Below, piece by piece: positions 1 through 9,613 of a DNA stretch of 64,000 nt. The stretch lies in NCBI RefSeq assembly GCF_003626915.1, contig NZ_CP032570.1, positions 1,550,001 to 1,614,000 on the forward strand, in the 5' to 3' direction. Under the pieces are notes generated by a model that saw only the letters and a list, made by a program, of their open reading frames with translations, did not search any database and was not told where the DNA came from. The stretch comes from Tsuneonella amylolytica. Its GTDB lineage: Bacteria > Pseudomonadota > Alphaproteobacteria > Sphingomonadales > Sphingomonadaceae. Every line of letters begins with the position of its first letter. Within the stretch, counting starts at the first letter, position 1. The position numbers and the translations under genes were made by a program.

Positions 1-1590
<1,590 letters not shown>

Positions 1591-1614
1591 CCGCAAGCTG
1601 TTAGGGTCCATGCC

Positions 1615-1815
1615 ATGCTGATGAAATCTGGCAACCAGGCCGCGCAACTCGTCTTCGGACCCAACGGTTTCCGGGTCATGCGCCCGGGCAACCACGTGAC
1701 CTGCGCGGTGACCGGCGAGGCCATCCCGCTGGAGGAGCTGCGGTACTGGAGCGTCGACCGGCAGGAAGCTTACGCCTCTCCCGAAGTCGCGACGCGGAGG
1801 CTGCTAGGGACGTGA
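1615..1815 (+). CDS. DUF2093 family small protein
   Basis: A 66-residue protein of the DUF2093 family, found widely in alphaproteobacteria and of unknown function. The family pattern is visible in the segments FGPNGFRVMRPG and CAVTGEAIPLEELRYWS; the latter, with a CAVTG motif, resembles a small zinc-ribbon-like core with a single remaining Cys. It lies 24 bp after xseA, and its stop overlaps the GTG start of the following M23 lipoprotein (GTGA), so the three genes are probably co-transcribed. There is no signal peptide, so the protein is probably cytoplasmic. Confidence 0.88.
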   Translation: MLMKSGNQAAQLVFGPNGFRVMRPGNHVTCAVTGEAIPLEELRYWSVDRQEAYASPEVATRRLLGT

Positions 1816-2735
1816 GGCGGCGTCTCGCACCGATAGCGCCCGCCCTTGTTGCCTGCCTTGCCGCCTGCACCTCGGGCGGCGGCGAGCCTTCGGCCGAAAG
1901 CGCCGCGGTCGTCCAGCCGATCCGCGCTTCCGTTCCCGCACCGACGCCGACACCGACCCCGAAACCGACCGTGGCGGGGCCGAGCACGTTCGTGTTCGAC
2001 GGCGAACTGACGCAGGGCGGGTGGATCCGCGGGCAGGCGCCCGGCGGGACGCGCACCGCCATGCTGGGCGAAACGCCGCTGATACTCGATGCCGGGGGCC
2101 GCTTCTTCGCCGCGTTCGACCGCGATGCGGGCCCTTCGACCAGCCTCGTCGCCACGCTCGGCGACGGGCGGCAGGTGCGCAGCCCGCTTGCCATCTCGAA
2201 ACGGGCCTGGAACATCGAGAACATCAACGCCGCGCGGACCCCGGGCGGGGCGAGCGAGGCGTTCATGGCGCGCCGCCGGCCCGAACTCGCGCGGATCAAC
2301 GCGGCGCGGAGCACCGACAACGCGGTGAGCGGCTGGACGCAGAGCTTCATCTGGCCGGTGAAGGGCCGCATTTCTGGCCGGTTCGGTTCGCAGCGCATCT
2401 ATCGCGGCGAACCGGGCGCCTATCATTCGGGCCTCGACATCGCGCCGGGCGCGGGCGCGGCCTACGTCGCCCCGGCGGACGGCGTGGTGGTGCTGGCGGC
2501 AACCAGCCCGTTCTCGCTGGAGGGCAATCTCCTGATTATCGACCACGGCGGCGGGCTCAACAGCGCCTTCCTCCATTCCCAGCGCCTCGTCGTCGGCGAA
2601 GGGCAGCGGGTGAAGCAGGGACAGTTGCTGGGCTACGTCGGGGCGACCGGGCGCGCGACCGGGCCGCATCTGCACTGGTCGCTCGAATGGCAGGGCGCGC
2701 GGCTCGATCCGCTGCTGTTCCTGCCGCCGCAGTAA
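1812..2735 (+). CDS. M23 family metallopeptidase lipoprotein (LytM/EnvC-like)
   Basis: Predicted outer-envelope lipoprotein with a C-terminal LytM (M23) zinc peptidase domain, of the type that cuts or helps cut peptidoglycan cross-links. The N-terminus has a short signal with lipobox LAAC (Cys19), then a Pro/Thr-rich linker with a PTPTPTP run, an uncharacterised middle domain, and the M23 domain in the last 110 residues: YHSGLDIA supplies the first His and Asp (about 205-209) and GPHLHW (about 285) the second metal His pair. The GTG start overlaps the stop of the DUF2093 gene, indicating translational coupling. The metal ligands appear intact, so an active enzyme is likely. Confidence 0.93.
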   Translation: MRRRLAPIAPALVACLAACTSGGGEPSAESAAVVQPIRASVPAPTPTPTPKPTVAGPSTFVFDGELTQGGWIRGQAPGGTRTAMLGETPLILDAGGRFFAAFDRDAGPSTSLVATLGDGRQVRSPLAISKRAWNIENINAARTPGGASEAFMARRRPELARINAARSTDNAVSGWTQSFIWPVKGRISGRFGSQRIYRGEPGAYHSGLDIAPGAGAAYVAPADGVVVLAATSPFSLEGNLLIIDHGGGLNSAFLHSQRLVVGEGQRVKQGQLLGYVGATGRATGPHLHWSLEWQGARLDPLLFLPPQ

Positions 2736-2759
2736 GGGCGGTTGGGGCACCGCAAACGA

Positions 2760-2794
2760 AAAGGCGCGCGAAGGTCAGCCCCTCGCGCGCCTTT
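2760..2794. terminator. Bidirectional hairpin terminator
   Basis: A 12-bp perfect stem (2760-2771 with 2783-2794, core AAAGGCGCGCGA) around an 11-nt loop, between the convergent M23 lipoprotein and rpmB genes. On the minus strand the stem is followed by TTTTCGTTT, so it fits an intrinsic terminator for rpmB; on the plus strand the stem ends in TTT. Confidence 0.8.
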
Positions 2795-2815
2795 CGAATT
2801 CGCGGTGCCGTGAGA

Positions 2816-3106
2816 TCAGGCGGCGGCCTTCTCGGCCTTCTTCAGCTCGCGCTTCACCTTGAGCGCGGCGGCCGACAGCTTCTCGTCGCTGGTCTTCATC
2901 AGCCACGCATCGAGCCCGCCGTTGTGCTCCACCGAGCGCAAGCCGTGGGTGCTGACGCGGAACTTGAAGCTGCGGTCCAGCTTCTCGCTCATCAGCGTGA
3001 CGTGCTGCAGGTTGGGCAGGAAGACGCGCTTGGTCTTGTTGTTGGCGTGGCTCACGTTGTGGCCGACCTGGCGGCCCTTGCCGGTGAGTTCGCAGATGCG
3101 GGACAT
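2816..3106 (-). CDS. rpmB: 50S ribosomal protein L28
   Basis: Ribosomal protein L28 of the large subunit. The N-terminus [20 protein letters not shown] and the [11 protein letters not shown] segment are diagnostic. At 96 residues it is the longer alphaproteobacterial form, with an Ala/Lys-rich helical tail ([10 protein letters not shown]). It is transcribed alone and ends at a strong hairpin terminator shared with the convergent M23 gene. Confidence 0.98.
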   Translation of the reverse strand: MSRICELTGKGRQVGHNVSHANNKTKRVFLPNLQHVTLMSEKLDRSFKFRVSTHGLRSVEHNGGLDAWLMKTSDEKLSAAALKVKRELKKAEKAAA

Positions 3107-3215
3107 GATGGATCTCTTCGATAAACGTTTGCGGCCCTAATCGACGCCGGGGCCGGGAAAGGCGCGCGCTTAGCGGGAGGCTCGCGAATCGTCAAGCGAC
3201 TGCTAGGGGCAGGGC

Positions 3216-3671
3216 ATGACGAGATGGCCGCTTCCCGAACCGATGGCCCGCGCACTGGCGCTTGCCGAAGAGGCGGCCGGCGCGGGCGAAGTGCCGATCG
3301 GTGCGGTCGTCGTCAAGGACGGGCGCATCGTCGGCGAAGGGCGCAATGCGCCTCGCGGGCTCAACGATCCCACCGCCCATGCCGAGGTCGTGGCGATTCG
3401 CGCCGCCGCCCGCGCGCTGGGCGACGAGCGCCTGACGGGCTGCGAGCTGTTCGTGACGCTGGAACCGTGCGCCATGTGCGCCGGCGCGATCGCCCACGCG
3501 CGAATCGCCCGCCTGACCTACGCCGCGCCCGATCCGAAGGGCGGCGCGGTGGAACACGGTGCAAGGGTGTTCGATCACCCGCAATGCCTGCACCGGCCCG
3601 AAGTCGTCGGCGGCATCGGCGAAAACGAGGCGGCGGCGCTCCTGCGCGAATTCTTCCGGAGCCGGAGGTAA
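3216..3671 (+). CDS. tadA: tRNA adenosine(34) deaminase
   Basis: Deaminates A34 to inosine in the wobble position of tRNA-Arg(ACG), an essential step for reading CGN codons. The 151-residue protein has the cytidine-deaminase fold with zinc ligands in TAHAEVVAIR (His plus the catalytic Glu, about residue 56) and EPCAMCAGAI (the two Cys, about 88-91). Length and motif spacing are normal. A structured intergenic element begins 11 bp after the stop. Confidence 0.96.
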   Translation: MTRWPLPEPMARALALAEEAAGAGEVPIGAVVVKDGRIVGEGRNAPRGLNDPTAHAEVVAIRAAARALGDERLTGCELFVTLEPCAMCAGAIAHARIARLTYAAPDPKGGAVEHGARVFDHPQCLHRPEVVGGIGENEAAALLREFFRSRR

Positions 3672-3682
3672 GACAACGGCTC

Positions 3683-3806
3683 GGTTCGCGGCCAGCGGAC
3701 CGCAAGGCCGAACGGCCGCCCGCAGATGCTTCGAAGCAAAGCGGAGAAACAGCGCCGAGGACGACCACGCGGAGGCGTGGTCGGAAAGCAAAAAAGCGGC
3801 GCTAAA
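3683..3806. repeat. Structured intergenic element, copy A
   Basis: Non-coding spacer that shares an ordered set of blocks with copy B (5794-5895): a CCAGCGG-N-CCGCAAG block, a small hairpin with an AA loop (GGCCG/CGGCC at 3706-3717), an AACGGCCGCCCG block, an AAGC/AAAGC block, a longer hairpin (CGACCACGC/GCGTGGTCG at 3762-3783) and a closing CGGCGCT motif. The hairpin arms differ from those of copy B but remain paired. The stop codon of the convergent RNase T2 gene lies inside the closing block. Function unknown. Confidence 0.6.
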
Positions 3807-4518
3807 ACCCGCGCCAGATTCGCAAGGGCGCGCTGTCCGGCGTGCCCAGCCGCCGCCGGTCGCAGGGCGCGGGCATGAAGTCCCTGCCGTAGCAGAGCCG
3901 GAGCTCCTGCAGCCAGCCGCGCTCGTTCGCCTTCACCCCCACGGCGCTGCGCGGCCAGGCCGGATTGGCGAGGACCCAGGAATCGCGCAGCATTCCGGCG
4001 GTAAGGCCCGGCTCCTTCGACAACCGGTCGAGATCGGGCAGGCGCAGGCTGTTCCACAGGATGCGGGTGACTTCGAAATAGTTGCCCGGCGCGCGGACCA
4101 TGCAGGCGCCGTGCTTGGCCCATTCGCTCGCCTGCAGGCGGGCCGATGGCATCATGCACATGTTGCGCGCCGCCTCGCGCGGGGTGACGCGGTAGGGCGT
4201 CGGGCACCATTGCGGCCAGGTCCCACGTCCGTCCGGCCACAGGCCGTGGACCACCAGTCCGAACCGCCCGCCGCGGCCCGAGCATTGGGCACGATCCGCC
4301 GCCCGCGTCTCGCGGCCCTTGCAGAACTCGGGCGCCCAGCTCAGCGCGAGGGTATAACCGGTGACGGGCACACGCCGCACCGGACCGTCGGGGCGGACTT
4401 GCGGGACGGCAACCGATTGCGGTACGCGGCACTGGTACGCTTGGGCGAGCGCCGGCAACGGCGTCGCCGCAGCCACCGGTGCCAGTGCAATGGACAGCCT
4501 AGTCGCGAGCGAGCGCAT
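3802..4518 (-). CDS. Ribonuclease T2 family protein
   Basis: Secreted or periplasmic RNase of the T2 family, which cleaves RNA via 2',3'-cyclic phosphates. The 238-residue precursor starts with a signal peptide ending in ALA near residue 25, and has both catalytic boxes: FGLVVHGLWPD (CAS I, the first catalytic His) and EWAKHGACM (CAS II, Glu, Lys and His). Multiple cysteines fit the disulfide-rich fold. Its start overlaps the 3' end of the preceding small membrane-protein gene by 20 bp, so the two are probably co-transcribed with nadC. Confidence 0.92.
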   Translation of the reverse strand: MRSLATRLSIALAPVAAATPLPALAQAYQCRVPQSVAVPQVRPDGPVRRVPVTGYTLALSWAPEFCKGRETRAADRAQCSGRGGRFGLVVHGLWPDGRGTWPQWCPTPYRVTPREAARNMCMMPSARLQASEWAKHGACMVRAPGNYFEVTRILWNSLRLPDLDRLSKEPGLTAGMLRDSWVLANPAWPRSAVGVKANERGWLQELRLCYGRDFMPAPCDRRRLGTPDSAPLRIWRGF

Positions 4519-4918
4519 CGCGCGGTCCCCCTGCCGCGAACCAGCGGCTCGCCGAAGGCGTGAACAGGAGCACGGTCAATCCGTTCAGCGCCAGCCCTGC
4601 CAGCAGGCGACCGGTGCCGTCGCCGTCCGCGAGCCCGAACCGGATCGTACCCGCGATCTTGTACGCGGCGAAGCCGACCGCCGCGAGCGTGACGAACCAT
4701 CTCGCGACGCGGCTGCCGAGCAACCAGATTGCCGCCGCGGGAATGGCGAGGATGCAGAACCGCGCGCTGGCGGCGGACACCATCGCGATGCGCTCCGCCT
4801 CCACGGGGTGCGCGAGCGCGGGCTTGAGATCGGCGCCCAGGTTCCACGACGCCGCCGCGAGCAGGACGCCCGCGAAGACCGTGACCGGCCACGGCCGCGG
4901 ACCGCGGCGCAGCTTCAC
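4499..4918 (-). CDS. Small four-helix membrane protein, unknown
   Basis: A 139-residue integral membrane protein with no family that I recognise. It has about four hydrophobic stretches (residues 12-30, 45-68, 73-90, 103-120) and a basic N-terminus. Its ATG overlaps the stop of nadC, and its tail overlaps the RNase T2 start, so it sits in a tight nadC - membrane protein - RNase T2 string. The dense overlaps and normal high GC at third positions support it as a real gene. Confidence 0.8.
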   Translation of the reverse strand: MKLRRGPRPWPVTVFAGVLLAAASWNLGADLKPALAHPVEAERIAMVSAASARFCILAIPAAAIWLLGSRVARWFVTLAAVGFAAYKIAGTIRFGLADGDGTGRLLAGLALNGLTVLLFTPSASRWFAAGGPRDALARD

Positions 4919-5775
4919 AGCGGAGTGAAGTCGAGGCCGATGTCGGCGGCGGGTGCGCTTTGCGTCAGGCGCCCGACCGAAACGTAGTCGACGCCGGTCG
5001 CCGCCTTTGCCCTGATCGTATCAAGGTTGATCCCGCCGCTCGCTTCGGTCGGCACCCGGCCCGCGACGCGCGCGACGGCCTCGCGCAGGGTGGGCGGGTC
5101 CATGTTGTCGAGCAGCAGGCGGGTCGCGCCGGCGGCGAGCGCGGGTTCGATCTGGTCGATCCGGTCGACTTCGCAGATGATCTCGCGCACCCCGGCCTCG
5201 ACCGCGCGGCGCACCGCCTCGCCGACCGACCCGGCGACGAGGACGTGGTTGTCCTTAATCATCGCCGCATCCCACAGACCCATCCGGTGGTTGCTGCCCC
5301 CGCCCATGCGGACCGCGTATTTCTCGAGGTGACGCAGGCCCGGAATGGTCTTGCGGGTATCGAGCAGGGTGCACGCGGGATTGTCCATCGCCGCCACGTA
5401 TCCGGCGACCATCGTGGCGATCCCGGAGAGGTGCTGGACGGTGTTGAGTGCGGCGCGTTCCGCCGTCAGCATCGCGCGGGCGTTGCCTTCCAGCCGCATC
5501 AGGTCGCTGCCCGGCGGCACGGCCGCACCTTCCTCGACCAGCAGGTCGATCGCGATGGCGGGATCGAGTGCGCGGAAGAACGCCTCGGCCACCGGCAGCC
5601 CCGCCACCCGGATCGCGTCGCGCGTGTCCATCACGCCGGAAAACCGCGCGTCCGCCGGGATCACGCTCTCGCTGGTGACGTCGCGTCCGCCGCCCGGCAG
5701 GCCCTCGCCCAGATCCTCTGCCAGCGTGTCGCGAACGAAGCGGTCGAGGTCGAAGCCGGGCAAGTTCCATTCCAT
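4915..5775 (-). CDS. nadC: Nicotinate-nucleotide pyrophosphorylase (carboxylating)
   Basis: Quinolinate phosphoribosyltransferase, which makes nicotinate mononucleotide from quinolinate and PRPP in NAD synthesis. The family signatures are clear: TAERAALNTVQHLSGIAT, LDTRKTIPGLRHLEKYAV, GGGSNHRMGLWDAAMIKDNH and the C-terminal EASGGINLDTI and VDYVSVGRLTQS. I place the start at the ATG giving MEWNLPGFDLD, 15 codons inside the longest frame, because the upstream segment is unlike the family and falls next to the structured repeat. The 286-residue length is standard. nadA and nadB are not adjacent. Confidence 0.95.
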   Translation of the reverse strand: MEWNLPGFDLDRFVRDTLAEDLGEGLPGGGRDVTSESVIPADARFSGVMDTRDAIRVAGLPVAEAFFRALDPAIAIDLLVEEGAAVPPGSDLMRLEGNARAMLTAERAALNTVQHLSGIATMVAGYVAAMDNPACTLLDTRKTIPGLRHLEKYAVRMGGGSNHRMGLWDAAMIKDNHVLVAGSVGEAVRRAVEAGVREIICEVDRIDQIEPALAAGATRLLLDNMDPPTLREAVARVAGRVPTEASGGINLDTIRAKAATGVDYVSVGRLTQSAPAADIGLDFTPL

Positions 5776-5793
5776 CGCAGCGTCATAGCGCAA

Positions 5794-5895
5794 ATTCGGG
5801 CCGCGACCAGCGGGCCGCAAGCGCGAACGCGCGCCCGAGCTTATGCGAGGAAAGCCAAGGAGCGCGGACGCGCTCCGCCCGGCGCTTGAGGGCTC
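5794..5895. repeat. Structured intergenic element, copy B
   Basis: Spacer between nadC and the LytTR regulator gene, with the same block order as copy A (3683-3806): CCAGCGG-N-CCGCAAG, a hairpin with an AA loop (GCGCG/CGCGC at 5821-5832), a GCGCCCGAG block, GAGGAAAGCC, a second hairpin (GGAGCGCG/CGCGCTCC at 5859-5876) and CGGCGCTTGAGGG. Both hairpins keep pairing while their sequence differs from copy A. Function unknown. Confidence 0.6.
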
Positions 5896-5906
5896 AACAA
5901 ACTAAA

Positions 5907-6713
5907 TCAATGCACGAAGCGGGCGACCACGTCGCGGTAGCTGCGGCTGACCTTTACCTCAGCGCCGCTGTCGAGCACCAGGAAGCACTCGCCGTTGGTA
6001 TGCGGGCGGACCTGCCGGACCTGGTCGAGGTTGACGATGGTCGAGCGGTGGACGCGCTGGAACTTGCGCGGGTCGAGCCGGCGTTCGAGGTCCTTCATCG
6101 TCTCGCGCAGGACCAGGCTGTTGTTGCCGGTGGAGATGACCATGTAGTCGCCGGCCGCCTCGATATGCTCGATCGAATCGATCTCGACGCGGAAGATCTG
6201 GCCGCGATCCTTGATGTTGATGAGCTTTTCGTACCGGTCGGCGCTGTCGCCGCCCGCTCCGTCGTCGGCAGCGTATTGATCGGCCGCGTCGGGGGCGACT
6301 TCGCTCAGCACGTTCTTGAGCTTCTCGGCCTCTTCCGCGCTGCGCTTTTCGGCGAGGCGCTGGCGCACGCGCTCCACCGTGTCGGCGAGCTTGTCCTCGT
6401 CCACCGGCTTCATCAGGTAGTTGACCGCGTTGGCCTCGAACGCGCGGATCGCGTGTTCCTCGAACGCGGTGACGAAGACGAACAGCGGCGGCTCGATCTC
6501 CATCACGCCCTTCACCACCGAGAACCCGTCGAAGCCGGGCATCTGGATGTCGAGGAAGACGAGGTCGGGTTTCTCGGTTTTGATGGCGCGGATCGCCTCG
6601 CGTCCGTTAGCGCAAGTGCCGATGATCTCGACGTCGTCGAACTTGTCGAGGCGGAGCTGGAGGCCCTGGATGGCGAGCTTTTCGTCGTCGACGAGCAGGG
6701 TGCGGATGGTCAT
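5907..6713 (-). CDS. LytTR-type response regulator
   Basis: Response regulator of the AlgR/LytR type: an N-terminal receiver domain (phospho-acceptor Asp55 in FLDIQMPG, acidic pair in LLVDDE, Thr in FVTAFE, Lys in LMKPVDE) and a C-terminal LytTR DNA-binding domain (about residues 165-268, with FQRVHRSTIVNLDQV and a GAEVKVSRSYRD end). The linker (about 125-165) is acidic and Ala/Asp rich. Its ATG overlaps the stop of the histidine-kinase gene (ATGA). It probably controls transcription of nearby or envelope genes, but the targets are not visible here. Confidence 0.94.
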   Translation of the reverse strand: MTIRTLLVDDEKLAIQGLQLRLDKFDDVEIIGTCANGREAIRAIKTEKPDLVFLDIQMPGFDGFSVVKGVMEIEPPLFVFVTAFEEHAIRAFEANAVNYLMKPVDEDKLADTVERVRQRLAEKRSAEEAEKLKNVLSEVAPDAADQYAADDGAGGDSADRYEKLINIKDRGQIFRVEIDSIEHIEAAGDYMVISTGNNSLVLRETMKDLERRLDPRKFQRVHRSTIVNLDQVRQVRPHTNGECFLVLDSGAEVKVSRSYRDVVARFVH

Positions 6714-7915
6714 GCGGCAGTGGTTCCAATCGCGGGCGCCGGGATCGGCGCTGGAGGTGCGGCCGCGGGGGCGGCCGGTTGGGCAGGAGCGGTCTTGTCG
6801 CCCTCGGCAGCCTCGTGCGGGATCTCGATGATCACGGTGAAGCCGCCTTCGGGCGGGTTGCGGATGTCGAAACGGTGATCCTCGCCGTAAGCCTGGGCGA
6901 GGCGATCGCGGATGTTGGCGAGGCCGACGCCGGTCGAGACCGTGCGGCCCACCCCCGCGAGCGCGGTCGAAGCGCTGGCGCGGTCGCTCCCCTCGCGCAA
7001 GCCCGGCCCGGTATCGGACACGGCGATACGCAGCCGCCGTCCGACGAGCCGTGCGGACAGCGTGATGCAGGCCCCCTCCTCCTGCGGGCTGACGGCATAC
7101 TTGATCGCGTTCTCGACCAGCGGCTGCAGCAGCATGGAGGGAAGGCACGCGTTAGCCGCTTCCGGATCGACCTGGAATTCGGTGCGCAGCCGTTCCTCGA
7201 ACCGCATGCGTTCGATGCCGAGGTAAAGCTGCAGCGTCTCGACCTCCTGCGCCACGGTCACCTTGGCGCCGGGTTCGCTGACGAGGGTGTGGCGCAGGAA
7301 CGCGCTCAGGCGCGTTAGCATCGCATTGGCAGGCTCGGTCTGTTTCAGCAGCACGAGGGTGCTGATCGAATTGAGCGTATTGAACAGGAAGTGCGGGTTC
7401 AGCTGGTAGCGCAGCATGGCGAGCTGGGCGCTGGTCGCCTGCGCTTCCAGCCGTTCCAGCCTGTCGGCCTGTTCCTCGACCTGCAGGAAGAAGTTGATCG
7501 CGTAGTAGAGCGCGCTCCACGCGCCGAGCAGCGTGCCGTCGAGGAACACCAGCGCGAGGATTCGCTGGGCGAAGGTCGCCTCGCGCACGCCGGAATAATA
7601 GATGCCCTGCAGCCAGGCGTCGATGGCGGCGAACACGGTGATCGCCACCACCAGCGTCACGGCGGTCATCGTCCAGGTCACGATAGCGCGTCGCTGCATC
7701 AGCTGGCGGTAGATGACGCTCAGCACCAGGCTGATCGCGAAGCCGGTGATCATCTGCACCATGAGCACCAGCAGCAGGTTGAGCGGCAGCTGGTTGGCGA
7801 TGCTCGATACGGCGCGCAGGGCGAACACGCCGCCCCAGCCTGCGAATTGCAGGTTCCAGAAGGCGGCGTTCTTGTCGTCGAAGAACGGCGCCGGGCGGAA
7901 GGGCAGCATCGCCAT
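6710..7915 (-). CDS. LytS-type sensor histidine kinase
   Basis: Membrane histidine kinase of the His_kinase (LytS/YehU) family and partner of the downstream LytTR regulator. The 401 residues comprise about four transmembrane helices (residues 20-140), a short coiled coil, the phosphorylation motif NPHFLFNTLNS (His175), and an HATPase domain with PLVENAIKYAV (N box) and SDTGPGLREG / GVGLANIRDRL (G boxes). The tail is Ala/Pro rich. There is no large periplasmic domain, so the signal is probably sensed in or at the membrane. The divergent HD-domain gene starts 94 bp away. Confidence 0.94.
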   Translation of the reverse strand: MAMLPFRPAPFFDDKNAAFWNLQFAGWGGVFALRAVSSIANQLPLNLLLVLMVQMITGFAISLVLSVIYRQLMQRRAIVTWTMTAVTLVVAITVFAAIDAWLQGIYYSGVREATFAQRILALVFLDGTLLGAWSALYYAINFFLQVEEQADRLERLEAQATSAQLAMLRYQLNPHFLFNTLNSISTLVLLKQTEPANAMLTRLSAFLRHTLVSEPGAKVTVAQEVETLQLYLGIERMRFEERLRTEFQVDPEAANACLPSMLLQPLVENAIKYAVSPQEEGACITLSARLVGRRLRIAVSDTGPGLREGSDRASASTALAGVGRTVSTGVGLANIRDRLAQAYGEDHRFDIRNPPEGGFTVIIEIPHEAAEGDKTAPAQPAAPAAAPPAPIPAPAIGTTAA

Positions 7916-8009
7916 GACCTGTCGCCTCTAACCTAGTCTCATCGGCCCGCCAGACAAGTTTTGGCGCGCGGCCCGATTTGCGGTATGATCGATTGCAAGG
8001 AGAGACCTG

Positions 8010-8651
8010 ATGGACGTTACCGAAGACGAGCTTTTGAGCGATATTGGGCACGGCATCGAGGAACACGCGCATCTCAAACGGGCGAAGTTCCGCGAGATGA
8101 AGGAAGGCACACAGGAAGACTGGGCGATCATCGGTGCCGACTACATGGCTTTCGCCAAGGGGTTGCCCGACCGCGTGCTCGACCACCTGCGCCTGCTCGA
8201 TGGCGATTTCGGCGGCTTCCCCGTCGACCGGCTGGAGCATTCGCTGCAGACCGCCACCCGCGCGCACCGCGACGGGCGGGACGAAGCCTACGTCGTGATG
8301 GCGCTGCTGCACGACATCGGCGACACGCTCGGCACCTTCAACCATCCCGAGGTCGCCGCGTCGATCATCAAGCCGTTCGTCAGCGAGGAAGTGCATTGGA
8401 TCTGCCAGAACCACGGGCATTTCCAGGGGTACTATTACTTCCACTATCTCGGCATGGATCAGCATTCGCGCGACCAGTTCCGAGGGAACCCCCACTTCGA
8501 CGCCTGCGCCGAATTCTGCGAGAAGTACGACCAGGCCGCGTTCGACCCCGATTACCAGAGCGAAAGCCTCGCATTCTTCGAACCGATGGTCCGGCGGGTG
8601 ATGGCCCGGCCGATCAACTCGCTCTACGCGAAGGCGGCCGAAGCGGCCTAG
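8010..8651 (+). CDS. HD-domain protein (phosphohydrolase or HD-type oxygenase)
   Basis: A 213-residue cytoplasmic HD-domain protein. The metal-binding core is visible as His77, the LLHDIGD motif (His101-Asp102), His112 in FNHPE and the NHGHFQG segment (about 135-137). Sequences of this layout occur both as predicted phosphohydrolases and as di-iron HD-type oxygenases related to myo-inositol oxygenase and PhnZ; the aromatic YYYFHY stretch and extra histidines are compatible with the second group, but the sequence alone does not decide. It starts after a good ribosome site (AAGGAGAG) and its stop overlaps the convergent peptidase gene by 4 bp. Confidence 0.82.
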   Translation: MDVTEDELLSDIGHGIEEHAHLKRAKFREMKEGTQEDWAIIGADYMAFAKGLPDRVLDHLRLLDGDFGGFPVDRLEHSLQTATRAHRDGRDEAYVVMALLHDIGDTLGTFNHPEVAASIIKPFVSEEVHWICQNHGHFQGYYYFHYLGMDQHSRDQFRGNPHFDACAEFCEKYDQAAFDPDYQSESLAFFEPMVRRVMARPINSLYAKAAEAA

Positions 8652-9613
8652 CGCACCGCGGTGCGAACGAAGTGCGTGCGCCAGTCGGCGCGGCCCTGTG
8701 CGTCGCGCAGCGGGGAGAGGCGGGCGATCTCGGCGGTCACGGCCTCGGCCCGTTCGTCCCAGCCCGAATGGTTGCGGTTGCGGAACAGGCCGCCGTCGTT
8801 GCCGGGGCCCCATCGCTCGAAAAAGCGGACCGCGGCGGCGGGATCGTAGCCGGCATTGGCGAGCAGCCAGGGCATCAGCCGGTCGGCCTCGTCCTCGGTC
8901 AGGCGTATGTTCTTCCGATTGCGACCTGCCCCGCCGAGCCATGCCCGGTGGGCGAGAAGATTGTGCGCGAACTCGTGCGCGAGCGCCGCGGCCAGTTCGT
9001 CCTCGGCATAGCCCATGCCCGCGAACTTGCGGCCGATGAGGACCCGCGTTCCGTCGGCCGAAGCGCGCCCGCTGCCGCCGTCGAGAAGTTCGAAGCGGGT
9101 GGGGCAGGCGGGCACTCCTGCGATCGATGCCTCGTGCTCCGTGCCGCCCGCATCCCGCCAGCCGATGCGCACGGCGCCGTTCGTCGCGAGGGCCGCGTCG
9201 ATCGCGGCGTGTATGCCCGCCAGCCGCTTCCAGTCGTTCGCCGGGACGGGGGGCAGGTCGGCCGTCGCACGGCCGTCGATGGAAAGGATTTCCATATTGG
9301 GGGCAAGACCGGCGCGTGCCGCCGGGGATCCGGGCACTGCTGCCTGCACCGCGATGTCGCCCACGATCCCCGCGGCCGCGCGATAGGCCGCCGGCGCGCC
9401 GTAGCTCGCCATGTCCTGCACCAGCAGGCCGATCGCGGGCTTCGCGTCGCAGAACGCGGCGTTGCCGGTGGCGAGCCGCCAGCCGATCGCCTGCAGCCGC
9501 AGGTCGTCGGCCTGGAGTTGCAGCAGCGCCGCGCGATCTTCGGAGGGGCCGGCGACCGCCGGTAGGCCGGCGAACGCCAGCAGCGCTGCCGCGACGGTCG
9601 CGACCCCGCGCAT
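8648..9613 (-). CDS. PDZ-containing M48-like zinc metallopeptidase
   Basis: Exported peptidase of 321 residues. It has a cleavable signal peptide (cut after AVAG near residue 22), a PDZ-like region (about 95-140, with AARAGLAPNMEILSIDG), and a zinc site HEFAH (about 225) followed by an EDEADRL motif supplying the third ligand, as in M48 peptidases. It probably degrades or monitors periplasmic proteins. It is the last gene of a run with a DsbA-like protein and a second M48 peptidase, and its ATG overlaps the stop of the DsbA-like gene (ATGA). Co-occurrence with a thiol oxidoreductase suggests an envelope protein-quality module. Confidence 0.88.
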   Translation of the reverse strand: MRGVATVAAALLAFAGLPAVAGPSEDRAALLQLQADDLRLQAIGWRLATGNAAFCDAKPAIGLLVQDMASYGAPAAYRAAAGIVGDIAVQAAVPGSPAARAGLAPNMEILSIDGRATADLPPVPANDWKRLAGIHAAIDAALATNGAVRIGWRDAGGTEHEASIAGVPACPTRFELLDGGSGRASADGTRVLIGRKFAGMGYAEDELAAALAHEFAHNLLAHRAWLGGAGRNRKNIRLTEDEADRLMPWLLANAGYDPAAAVRFFERWGPGNDGGLFRNRNHSGWDERAEAVTAEIARLSPLRDAQGRADWRTHFVRTAVR

